Shown: in pieces, positions 57,216 through 64,000 of the stretch
Position numbering within the stretch: position 1 is the stretch's first letter
How the letters are laid out: the number at the start of each line of letters is the position of its first letter
Position numbers and translations under genes: made by a program
Notes under the pieces: generated by a model
What the model was told of the DNA's origin: nothing
Database searches by the model: none
The model's input: the letters and a program-made list of their open reading frames with translations, nothing else
NCBI RefSeq assembly: GCF_965227725.1
Contig: NZ_CBDDGH010000001.1
Span: 930,001 to 994,000 of the forward strand
Source of the DNA: Shimia sp965227725
GTDB taxonomy: Bacteria; Pseudomonadota; Alphaproteobacteria; Rhodobacterales; Rhodobacteraceae
Reading direction: 5' to 3'
DNA: 64,000 nt

Positions 57216-58373
57216 TCACTCAGGCGCGTCAAGCAACGCCGCTGCGGTGAGCGTGAACTGTGACTCGATCCAGCGGGCCTCAAGCTGTTTCAGCCGTTGG
57301 CCAAGCGCGGCCCCTTGAAAGCGATCCATCAGATCAGCGGGGCGGATCGGGAAAGTCGCAGCCGCACCGCGCGCCGCCTCAGACAGCGCACCCGGCATCA
57401 AGGGCATCTCCAGCAGGGCCGCGCGCAGCAGCACGATGGACTGGCCAAGATCCGCGCCATGGTGATAGCCAAGCGCGCCGGAGCTGTCGGTGCTTTCCAC
57501 GCCGTTGCGCAGGGTTTCCAGCTGACGGGCGCGTTTCTTGGAGAGGCGCAACGCTTCGGCCACCTGTTGCCCGCCCAAGGCCGCAAGACGACGCATCGAA
57601 TCCGGCGCAAGACCGGCAAGCCCTTCCAAATGCACCAGCGGCGCAAGCGCGCGATCATCGGCCCCTTCGAGCACAGCGGTGAGCGCGCCGGTGCTGCGCA
57701 TGGCAGCCACGGCTGGGGCCGGATCAGGCGCACCCATGAGTTTGACCATCTCCGCGCCTATGCGCTCTTTGGAGAGGCTGGCAATGCCCTCGATATTGGC
57801 GGCGATAGCGGCCAAGGCCTCCGGGTCCATGCCCTCAGCCGGATCGCCGTAAAAGGCGTGAAAGCGGAAGTAGCGCAGGATGCGCAGGTAATCTTCGCGA
57901 ATACGGTCTTCGGCCACATCAATAAAGCGCAGGCGGCGGGCCTCAAGATCTGCAAGCCCGCCAAGCGGGTCGACCACGGTGCCGTCCGAGCGCGCATAAA
58001 GTGCGTTCATGGTGAAGTCGCGACGATGCGCGTCATCCTCGACATGGTCGGAAAAGGCCACCACGGCGCGGCGGCCATCGGTTTCTACATCGCGCCGGAA
58101 GGTGGTGATCTCATGGGGGATGCCACCGGAGACCACGGTGATGGTGCCATGCTCAATCCCAGTGGGGATCGCGTTCAACCCTGCCGCCTTTGCCAGCGCC
58201 ATGACCTGCTCGGGGCGGGCATCGGTGGAGATGTCGATGTCATTGACAGGCGCGCCCAAAAGCGCGTTGCGCACACAGCCGCCGACAAAGAGCGCCTGAT
58301 GATGATCAGTCTCTAACATAGCGCAAACCGCCTGTGTGGCGGGCGCGGTCAACCAGTCTCCGGTGACCTTCAT
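57216..58373 (-). CDS. cca: CCA tRNA nucleotidyltransferase / polyA polymerase family
   Basis: A 385-residue class II nucleotidyltransferase. The head domain has ALFVGGCVRNALLGAPVNDI with the metal-binding DID, then FRRDVETDGRRAVVAFSDHV and RRDFTMNALYARSDGTVVDP (RRDFTxNA motif). It adds or repairs the CCA end of tRNA in most alphaproteobacteria; polyA polymerases share the fold and cannot be fully excluded. Its ATG overlaps the stop of the upstream NUDIX gene (ATGA). It belongs to a compact hslO-NUDIX-cca run. Confidence 0.9.
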   Translation of the reverse strand: MKVTGDWLTAPATQAVCAMLETDHHQALFVGGCVRNALLGAPVNDIDISTDARPEQVMALAKAAGLNAIPTGIEHGTITVVSGGIPHEITTFRRDVETDGRRAVVAFSDHVEDDAHRRDFTMNALYARSDGTVVDPLGGLADLEARRLRFIDVAEDRIREDYLRILRYFRFHAFYGDPAEGMDPEALAAIAANIEGIASLSKERIGAEMVKLMGAPDPAPAVAAMRSTGALTAVLEGADDRALAPLVHLEGLAGLAPDSMRRLAALGGQQVAEALRLSKKRARQLETLRNGVESTDSSGALGYHHGADLGQSIVLLRAALLEMPLMPGALSEAARGAAATFPIRPADLMDRFQGAALGQRLKQLEARWIESQFTLTAAALLDAPE

Positions 58374-58984
58374 AGACGTTCTACCCGTTCGGCAAGACCG
58401 CGCAGAATGCGCGCTGTGGCGCCCCAGATGTAATAGGGGCCAAAGGGGACTGTGAAATAATGGCGACGCTTGCCCTGCCAGCGGCGGTATTGCACGGAAA
58501 ACCGCGCCGGATCGGTGACATGGGAGAGCGGCACAGAGAAGACCTCATCGACTTCGCCCGGCTCGGGGATCACGTCAAATGCGTCTCTAACATGGCCCAA
58601 AACCGGTGTGACCATGAAGCTTGTCACGGTCTCATGGGTGGGCAGTGTGCCGAGCACATCGACATTTTCAGAAGGCAGACCGATCTCCTCACGGGCTTCG
58701 CGCAGCGCGGCAGCGATCACATCCGCATCGGCCTCGTCCTGCTTGCCCCCGGGAAAGGCAATCTGCCCCGGATGGTGCTTCAGATGGCTGGCACGTTTGG
58801 TGAGGATGACATGGGGAATGCCGGATTTGATCTCGATCGGGACCAGCACACCAGCGGGGCGCAGCTTGCGGCCGGGCGGCAGGATCACATCAGGATTGAG
58901 ATCAAAATCAGAAGAGGCCGCGCTGTCCAGCGACAGCGCGGCCTTGATGTGGTGGAGCGGATCAGACGCCTGCGGCATCGGCAC
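58370..58984 (-). CDS. NUDIX hydrolase, probable CoA pyrophosphatase
   Basis: A 204-residue NUDIX protein. The box is FPGGKQDEADADVIAAALRE followed by AREEIGL. Upstream, VILTKRASHLKHHPGQIAFP matches the CoA-diphosphatase (NUDT7/YeaB) signature LLTxRxxxLxxHxGQxxFPGG. It would split CoA to 3',5'-ADP and 4'-phosphopantetheine. It overlaps hslO by 23 bp and cca by 4 bp, so the three are one operon. Confidence 0.88.
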   Translation of the reverse strand: MPMPQASDPLHHIKAALSLDSAASSDFDLNPDVILPPGRKLRPAGVLVPIEIKSGIPHVILTKRASHLKHHPGQIAFPGGKQDEADADVIAAALREAREEIGLPSENVDVLGTLPTHETVTSFMVTPVLGHVRDAFDVIPEPGEVDEVFSVPLSHVTDPARFSVQYRRWQGKRRHYFTVPFGPYYIWGATARILRGLAERVERL

Positions 58985-59978
58985 CGCTGTCTTTGCTGCG
59001 GTCCTTGGGTGGCATGCCCACGGAGGCCGGATCCATGTCGTAATGCGCGCCGCAGAATTGGCAATCCGCAGTCACGCGGCCTTCCGGTGTGGTCATCTTT
59101 TCGATGTCACGGGCGGAGTAGATCGACAGGGACTGGCGTACGCGCTCCTCGGAGCATGTGCAGCCAAATTTCACGGATTGCGCAGCATAGACACGCGGCT
59201 CTTCTTCGTGGAACAGGCGCACCAGCAGATCGGTTGGCGGCACGGAGGGGCCGATCATTTCCAGATCTTCGACCGAATCCAGCAGGATATTGGCGCGGTT
59301 CCAGTTCTCGGCGTCGTCTTCGTTGACCACATCTTTGGCCAGAAGGTAGCCGCTTTCGCCGCTGCCGCCTTCGCCGGAGACTTCGGGGCTGGCTTTTGGC
59401 ATGTGCTGCAACATGATGCCGCCTGCGCGCCAGTGTTCGCCCACACCCGGCTCGATGGATTTGCCGAATTTCAGCGAAAAGCGCGTGGCGAGCTGTTCAG
59501 ACTGCGCGAAATAGGCTTCTGCGGAGGCCTGCAGAGAGCCGCCGACCAGACCGGAGATGCCCTGATAGGGCTTCATGCCTTCGCCCTGATCGATCAGAAC
59601 TGCGAAATAGCCGTTGCCGAGCTGCTCAAACGGGGTGCCTTCGGTCAGGCGCTCTTCATCAAAGCTGGCGTAAGCGCGGATGCGGGCGATCTCGCCCTCG
59701 TTTTGCGGCGCGTAGTAATCGGTGGCGATCATGCGCACGGGGCCGTTGGTCTGCACTTGCAGCGACAGCTTCCAGCGCAGGCTGATGGTCTGGCCTATCA
59801 GCGCGGTCAGCAGGGCCATTTCGGCCACCAGCGCCTCGACCGTTTCCGGATAGGCATGTTGTTTCAGCACGCCCGAGAGCACGCCATCCAGACGCGCCAC
59901 ACGTCCGCGAATATCAGATTTGTCCAGCTGGAACGGCAACACTGTGTCGTCCCAGGCAATTTTACTTGCAGCTTTCAT
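58962..59978 (-). CDS. hslO: Redox-regulated chaperone Hsp33
   Basis: A 338-residue Hsp33. The zinc-binding redox switch near the C-terminus has the CxC and CxxC pairs (KFGCTCSEERV and ADCQFCGAHYD). The body includes LTALIGQTISLRWKLSLQVQ and YQGISGLVGGSLQASAEAYF. Under oxidative stress the cysteines form disulfides, zinc is lost, and the protein holds unfolding clients. A GGAAACCCC sequence precedes the ATG. A short tail after the zinc site (PKDRSKDSGADAAGV) is overlapped by the next gene. Confidence 0.94.
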   Translation of the reverse strand: MKAASKIAWDDTVLPFQLDKSDIRGRVARLDGVLSGVLKQHAYPETVEALVAEMALLTALIGQTISLRWKLSLQVQTNGPVRMIATDYYAPQNEGEIARIRAYASFDEERLTEGTPFEQLGNGYFAVLIDQGEGMKPYQGISGLVGGSLQASAEAYFAQSEQLATRFSLKFGKSIEPGVGEHWRAGGIMLQHMPKASPEVSGEGGSGESGYLLAKDVVNEDDAENWNRANILLDSVEDLEMIGPSVPPTDLLVRLFHEEEPRVYAAQSVKFGCTCSEERVRQSLSIYSARDIEKMTTPEGRVTADCQFCGAHYDMDPASVGMPPKDRSKDSGADAAGV

Positions 59979-60056
59979 GGGGTTTCCTTATCGGCCTTCC
60001 CTTGCCATACCGCGACTATATAGGGCCAGCAAGGGCCGGAAAAAGGGGTTTCACGG

Positions 60057-60494
60057 ATGATTCCACGATTTGGCACACCGCCGCGCGCGGACAAACGGTA
60101 TCGGATGCGTCCCGGGGCCTATGCGGTTCTGCTCAAGGGAGAGCAGATGCTGGTGACCTATCAGAGCGCGCCGCATGATGAATTTCAGCTGCCCGGCGGC
60201 GGGATTGATCCCGGTGAAAGCCCTACGGTCGCGCTCTATCGTGAGGTTTTTGAGGAGACCGGCTACCGGATTGCCAAGCCGCGCCGGCTGGGCGCGTTTC
60301 GCCGTTTCACCTTTATGCCGGAATATGACCTCTGGGCGGAAAAGCTCTGCACGATCTATGTGGCCACGCCAACGCTGCGGATCGGCCCGCCAAGTGAGCC
60401 GGGGCATACGGCGGTGTGGATGGATATTGAGGATGCGGTGGCGAAGCTGGCCAATGATGGCGATCGCCATTTCACGGCGCAATTTCTGCGTTAA
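60057..60494 (+). CDS. NUDIX hydrolase
   Basis: A 145-residue NUDIX protein with the box LPGGGIDPGESPTVALYREV followed by FEETGY. Opening RPGAYAVLLKGEQMLVTYQS is typical of broad nucleoside-diphosphate hydrolases of bacteria. The substrate is unknown. It is divergent from hslO with a 78-bp gap and convergent with the REC-PP2C gene. AAAAAGGGG precedes the ATG at 60057. Confidence 0.85.
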   Translation: MIPRFGTPPRADKRYRMRPGAYAVLLKGEQMLVTYQSAPHDEFQLPGGGIDPGESPTVALYREVFEETGYRIAKPRRLGAFRRFTFMPEYDLWAEKLCTIYVATPTLRIGPPSEPGHTAVWMDIEDAVAKLANDGDRHFTAQFLR

Positions 60495-60557
60495 GCGATA
60501 TGGCGGCGGGCCAATGTGCGCTCTATCGCAGGGCGCACATCAGGCGTGCTGATGCGG

Positions 60558-61847
60558 TCAGTCGCCTTGATATTCCAGCAGAATACCGGACACATCGTCC
60601 GGGAAGCCTTTGCCGCCGGAGAATTCATCGAGCTTCCAGACCAGCGCCTGAAGGGTGTTCTCCAGATCGTGGTCTTTGAGATCCGCCATCATCGTCTCAA
60701 GCCCCTCTTCGCCGAGCATGCCAGTGCCGGTGTCCGGACATTCGGTCACCCCATCTGACAGGAGGAACAGGCGGTCGCCGGGGGCGAGCTGGATGTCAAA
60801 CTGCGAGAACTCGGCGCCGGGGATGAGGCCCACCGGAAGGCCGCCGGGGCCATCCTGCTCAATCGTGCCATCGGCGCGCTGCACCAGCGGATGCGGATGC
60901 CCCGCCTGTGCCATGATCACCTTGCCAGTTTTTAGATCCACATCGGCCAGCAGCATGGTGAAGTAATGCTCGGTCTCCATCTCATCGAGAATGATCTCGT
61001 TAAGACGCGCCACCACCTCTGCGGGCGGCAGCGGTTGATGGGTGCCGTCGGGCAACACCTGCATGGCCACATTATGCTCCGGCGAGGTTGCGGAAAGATG
61101 GCCCGCGAGACGGGCGGTGATCAGGGCAGAGCTGATTCCATGGCCTGAAACGTCAATCGCATAAAGGCCAATGCGCGTGTCGCTGATCTTGTAGTGGCCG
61201 ACAAGATCGCCCCCCACATGGCCAGAAGATTGCAGCAACAGCGACACCGCCGCGCCATCAAAGGTGCGATAGCGTTCAGGCACCAGAGATTGCTGGAGTT
61301 TCTTGGCGGCCAGAAGGTCATTATCAAGGCTGTCATAAAGCCGCTGAAGCTCGTCCAGCGTGTCGGTGATGACCTTGTTTTTGTCTTTCAGCTCGCGCTG
61401 CATGCGCAGGATACGCTCTGCCGCAGAGATCCGGGCGCGCAACTCATAGCCGTTCACCGGTTTGGTCAGGAAATCATCAGCACCGGCGTCAAAGCCCTGT
61501 GCAACCTCGGTTTTCTCGCTCTTGGAGGTCAAGAGGATGAAGTAGCCGTAGGTTTCTGTCTGCAGCTGGCGGAAGGCGACGCAGAATTCGATCCCGGTCA
61601 TGCCCGGCATCATCCAGTCCGACAAGATCAGATCAGGCGGATCCTCGCGGCAGATCTCCAGCGCTTCCATACCAGAGGCCGCCTCGATCACATCATAACC
61701 GTCCCGCTTGAGAGACAGGCTGAGAATGCGCCTTTGCACACGGCTGTCATCCACCAGCAACACACGCTTGATCACGCCGGTTTCAGGCGCATCATCTTCA
61801 GCAGATTGAACAGAGGTGCTCGACAAAACTCTGGGGCCTTTGCACAA
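60558..61847 (-). CDS. Response regulator fused to PP2C/SpoIIE-type phosphatase
   Basis: A 429-residue protein. Residues 26-145 are a receiver domain (VLLVDDSRVQRRIL; phospho-acceptor Asp77 in LILSDWMMPGM; Lys in DDFLTKPVNG). A coiled-coil linker (about 150-190; RMQRELKDKNKVITDTLDEL) leads to a PP2C/SpoIIE domain with LYAIDVSGHGISSALITARL and LFLLSDGVTECPDTGTG. Such proteins dephosphorylate anti-sigma antagonists in partner switching. RbaY of Rhodobacter capsulatus, which influences gene transfer agent and stationary phase, has this build. The start is uncertain: TTG at 61847, or a TTG a few codons later. It is divergent from an HPt gene, a likely phospho-donor. Confidence 0.87.
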   Translation of the reverse strand: MCKGPRVLSSTSVQSAEDDAPETGVIKRVLLVDDSRVQRRILSLSLKRDGYDVIEAASGMEALEICREDPPDLILSDWMMPGMTGIEFCVAFRQLQTETYGYFILLTSKSEKTEVAQGFDAGADDFLTKPVNGYELRARISAAERILRMQRELKDKNKVITDTLDELQRLYDSLDNDLLAAKKLQQSLVPERYRTFDGAAVSLLLQSSGHVGGDLVGHYKISDTRIGLYAIDVSGHGISSALITARLAGHLSATSPEHNVAMQVLPDGTHQPLPPAEVVARLNEIILDEMETEHYFTMLLADVDLKTGKVIMAQAGHPHPLVQRADGTIEQDGPGGLPVGLIPGAEFSQFDIQLAPGDRLFLLSDGVTECPDTGTGMLGEEGLETMMADLKDHDLENTLQALVWKLDEFSGGKGFPDDVSGILLEYQGD

Positions 61848-61987
61848 ATTTCGAATTTGGTTACACAGACATCTAGGAACGTGCGCCTTAACATGCCGTC
61901 AAAAGTAAAAATGAGATAGTTCAAATTTTACGGGTTAGGAATTGTTAATACTTTTTTGTCATTGTTAGGTGAGGAACTGATGAGGAA

Positions 61988-62317
61988 ATGCCCATGATTG
62001 ACTGGGAACGCGTTGACGAACTGCGTGAAGAGATCGGCGCAGAGGACTTTGATGAAGTTGTGGACCTCTTTCTCGACGAAGTTGAGGAAGTCATCGGCCG
62101 TCTTCAGGACGGTCCGGATCTGGCCAACCTTGAGGCTGACCTGCACTTCCTGAAAGGTGGCGCGCTGAACCTTGGTTTTCGGGCGTTTTCGCAACTTTGC
62201 CAAGCTGGCGAGGCCGCTGCAGCGGCTGGGAAAGCCGAATCCGTCGATCTTGAGGCGATTCTCACGGCCTTCTCCGAAAGCAAAAACGTCTTTGCTCAGA
62301 CACTGGCTGCGGCCTGA
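61988..62317 (+). CDS. HPt (histidine phosphotransfer) domain protein
   Basis: A 109-residue all-helical protein. His53 in DLHFLKGGALNLGFRAFSQL is the phospho-acceptor, in the usual HPt context H-x-L-K-G-x-x-x-N-L-G. HPt proteins shuttle phosphate between receiver domains. GAGGAA precedes the ATG at 61988. It is divergent from the REC-PP2C gene (140-bp gap), which makes the receiver domain of that protein the obvious partner. That pairing is inference. Confidence 0.88.
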   Translation: MPMIDWERVDELREEIGAEDFDEVVDLFLDEVEEVIGRLQDGPDLANLEADLHFLKGGALNLGFRAFSQLCQAGEAAAAAGKAESVDLEAILTAFSESKNVFAQTLAAA

Positions 62318-62369
62318 TCGCATCCTGAACCTGCGCCTCTGGCGCAAAAACTCAGACGTCCCTCCTCCA

Positions 62370-62406
62370 AAAAGCGCTGCGCCCACTGATGTGGTGCAGC
62401 GCTTTT
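62370..62406. terminator. Bidirectional terminator between HPt gene and ilvA
   Basis: AAAAGCGCTGC (62370-62380) and GCAGCGCTTTT (62396-62406) form a perfect 11-bp stem around a 15-base loop that can pair further (CCAC with GTGG). A and T runs at both ends allow use from both sides. Confidence 0.85.
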
Positions 62407-62480
62407 GCCTTTGTCCTGCTCACAGGTTTGTGACGCCTCTATCGGCATAGACCTGCCGACAGCCCGGCCAAAGCCGAGGG

Positions 62481-63719
62481 TCAGAGCACGTATTGGGCCA
62501 GAGTTTCATCGTTGGTGATGTCGGTGAAGGTCATCCCAGCGGCCTTGATTCGCTCAAACAGCGCGTCGAAATTCTCAGACCTTGTGGTTTCAATACCAAT
62601 CAGAACCGAGCCGAAGTTGCGCGCGGATTTCTTCAGATATTCAAAGCGCGCGATGTCATCTTCCGGCCCGAGGGTTTCCAGAAAGTCGCGCAACGCGCCG
62701 GGGCGCTGCGGCATGCGCAGAATGAAATACTTCTTAACACCGGAGAACCGCTGCGCCCGCTCTTTCACTTCGGGCAGACGCTCAAAATCAAAATTGCCGC
62801 CGGATGTCACACAGACCACGGTTTTGCCGCGGATTTGGTCGGCCACATCGGTCAGCGCATCCACCGCCAGCGCGCCAGCGGGTTCCAGCACAATGCCTTC
62901 CACATTGAGCATCTCGATCATCGTGGCGCAGATCCGGTCTTCGGGCGCGGCCAGCACATCCTCATGGGAGAGGCTCGCCAGCCGGGCGAAAGTCTTGTCG
63001 CCAATCCGGGCCACCGCCGCCCCGTCGACAAAGCCGTCAAGATTGGCCAGCGTCACCGGGTGTCCGGCATCCAGAGCCGCGGCCAAGCTCATGCCGCCTT
63101 CAGGCTCCACCAGCGTGTAGCGGGTCTGATCGCCAAAATAGCTGTAAACGCCCGACGACAGGCCGCCGCCACCCACCGGCAGAATGATGTGATCGGGCAC
63201 GCGGCCCAATTGGGATTCAATTTCGGCGGCAACCGTGGCCTGCCCCTCAATCACGTCTTCATCATCAAAGGGTGAGAGGAAGGCGGCCCCTGCCTCGGTG
63301 CAATAGGCCTGAGCCGCGGCCAGCGTGTCATCAAAATAATCCCCGACAAGGCGGATCTCGACATTGTCGCCGCCAAACACCTGCGTCTTGAAGATCTTTT
63401 GCTGCGGTGTGGTGACCGGCATGAAGATCACGCCCTGCACGTCAAAATGCTTGCACATGAAGGCCAGGCCTTGGGCGTGGTTGCCCGCGCTGGCGCAGAC
63501 AAAAATCCGCTGATCGGGCGTGTTCACACGCCGCTTGCGCATGGCGTTGAACGCGCCGCGCAGCTTGTAGGAGCGCACGGGCGTGAGGTCTTCGCGCTTG
63601 AGCCAGATATCGGCGTCAAAGCGGGCAGAGAGGTGGGCATTCAGCTGCAGAGGCGTGGCGGGGAAAACGCTGCGCATGGCGGCTTCGGCAGTGCGGGCAC
63701 AGGTACGAAAATCGCTCAT
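62481..63719 (-). CDS. ilvA: Threonine ammonia-lyase (threonine deaminase)
   Basis: A 412-residue PLP enzyme that converts threonine to 2-oxobutanoate, the first step of isoleucine synthesis. The PLP lysine is in TPVRSYKLRGAFNAM (near residue 50), the phosphate loop in ILPVGGGGLSSGVYSYFGDQ. The C-terminal part from about 330 is a single ACT-like regulatory domain (FILRMPQRPGALRDFLETLG), giving the shorter enzyme type. Feedback control by isoleucine is usual for the family. It is followed by the HPt gene in convergent orientation. Confidence 0.93.
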   Translation of the reverse strand: MSDFRTCARTAEAAMRSVFPATPLQLNAHLSARFDADIWLKREDLTPVRSYKLRGAFNAMRKRRVNTPDQRIFVCASAGNHAQGLAFMCKHFDVQGVIFMPVTTPQQKIFKTQVFGGDNVEIRLVGDYFDDTLAAAQAYCTEAGAAFLSPFDDEDVIEGQATVAAEIESQLGRVPDHIILPVGGGGLSSGVYSYFGDQTRYTLVEPEGGMSLAAALDAGHPVTLANLDGFVDGAAVARIGDKTFARLASLSHEDVLAAPEDRICATMIEMLNVEGIVLEPAGALAVDALTDVADQIRGKTVVCVTSGGNFDFERLPEVKERAQRFSGVKKYFILRMPQRPGALRDFLETLGPEDDIARFEYLKKSARNFGSVLIGIETTRSENFDALFERIKAAGMTFTDITNDETLAQYVL

Positions 63720-63757
63720 GCGCCTTCAGTGACTTAAGCCGCCCCGTTTGGCAAGGG

Positions 63758-64000
63758 TCAGTCGATGCTGCGGCCTTCGATGTAGTGCCCATAAAGCGTT
63801 GTCAGGATGCTGACATTGAGCAGGGACAGGAAGACGGTTGTGGCTATGGAAAACGGGACACCCAGTATTGGCGTGATCGCACTCAGAGTAAACACGGCCG
63901 ACTGGGCCGCCACCTGACAGCCAACCAAGACCAGAAGCAGCAGAAGGAGCGATCCCCAGGAGCCCGCGGTGGCGGCAAACGCTTCGCCAAGTGTCGCCGG
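63758..64000 (-). CDS. C-terminal part of a membrane protein, 5' end outside window
   Basis: The last 80 codons of a minus-strand gene are open to the right edge, ending with TGA at 63758-63760. The product has two hydrophobic segments (WGSLLLLLLVLVGCQVAA and FSIATTVFLSLLNVSILTTL) and a short hydrophilic end LYGHYIEGRSID. It is a membrane protein, but the visible part is too short to name a family. It ends 38 bp before ilvA and may be cotranscribed with it. Confidence 0.6.
   Translation of the reverse strand, partial: PATLGEAFAATAGSWGSLLLLLLVLVGCQVAAQSAVFTLSAITPILGVPFSIATTVFLSLLNVSILTTLYGHYIEGRSID

Noticed and set aside
57038..57250. 70-residue plus-strand frame with CxxC and other Cys residues in the gap before the ABC exporter
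   Set aside because: It runs through the 11-bp repeat array into the 3' end of cca, and has no ribosome site; its cysteines look accidental.

Overview
The window reads as chromosomal DNA of a marine alphaproteobacterium in the Rhodobacteraceae (Roseobacter group). Supporting signs are the GC-rich coding sequence, the order of LPS-transport genes followed by hpf-ptsN, the rimP-nusA-ylxR-infB block, the hslO-NUDIX-cca-ABC exporter block, and the overall protein character. No genus is claimed. No rRNA, tRNA, CRISPR array, insertion sequence or prophage was seen.

Layout. 1-7 kb: an efflux adaptor running off the left edge, a WaaP-like kinase, an RNase D-type exonuclease, then kdsD-lptC-lptA-lptB (Kdo synthesis and LPS transport), followed by hpf and ptsN. 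7-19 kb: a minus-strand polysaccharide locus. In transcription order it is cysQ, kdsB, a UDP-glucuronate 4-epimerase-like gene, a decayed Wza-type export gene, galU, galE, two tandem GT2 glycosyltransferases, a GT14-like transferase and a two-domain sulfotransferase. A KpsM-like ABC-2 permease is divergent from it. Together these suggest a sulfated surface polysaccharide: galU/galE/epimerase supply sugar nucleotides, the transferases build the chain, the sulfotransferase modifies it, and CysQ removes the PAP by-product. At least one export component here is now a pseudogene. 19-29 kb: a trypsin-like protease, an SDR, an AhpD-like protein, alkB, dnaK-dnaJ, a newly called 50-residue Cys-rich protein, a fluoroacetate-dehalogenase-like hydrolase and an orphan amino-acid binding protein.

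29-47 kb: radC, a PstS-OmpA fusion with a secreted partner of unknown function, secA, a parvulin isomerase, argJ, a MutT-like NUDIX gene, a newly called 41-residue protein, the infB-ylxR-nusA-rimP operon, a TAT-exported peptide-binding protein, proline iminopeptidase and ubiG. 47-64 kb: marR, nitrilase, grxC, comF, an NDUFAF5-like methyltransferase, a hemH gene broken by three frameshifts, small envelope proteins (two L,D-transpeptidases around a CAP lipoprotein), an RlmD/TrmA-type rRNA methyltransferase, an ABC exporter, cca, two NUDIX genes, hslO, a REC-PP2C phosphatase divergent from an HPt protein, ilvA, and the end of a membrane protein.

The most notable regulatory signal is a set of 7-bp elements repeated every 11 bp. 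Four units lie between the amino-acid binding protein gene and radC, and three lie upstream of the ABC exporter. The spacing is that of OmpR/PhoB-family operators. Other highlights are the decayed export gene, the frameshifted hemH, a palindrome overlapping the putative hpf promoter, and a gene-free stretch with three perfect palindromes near 27 kb.
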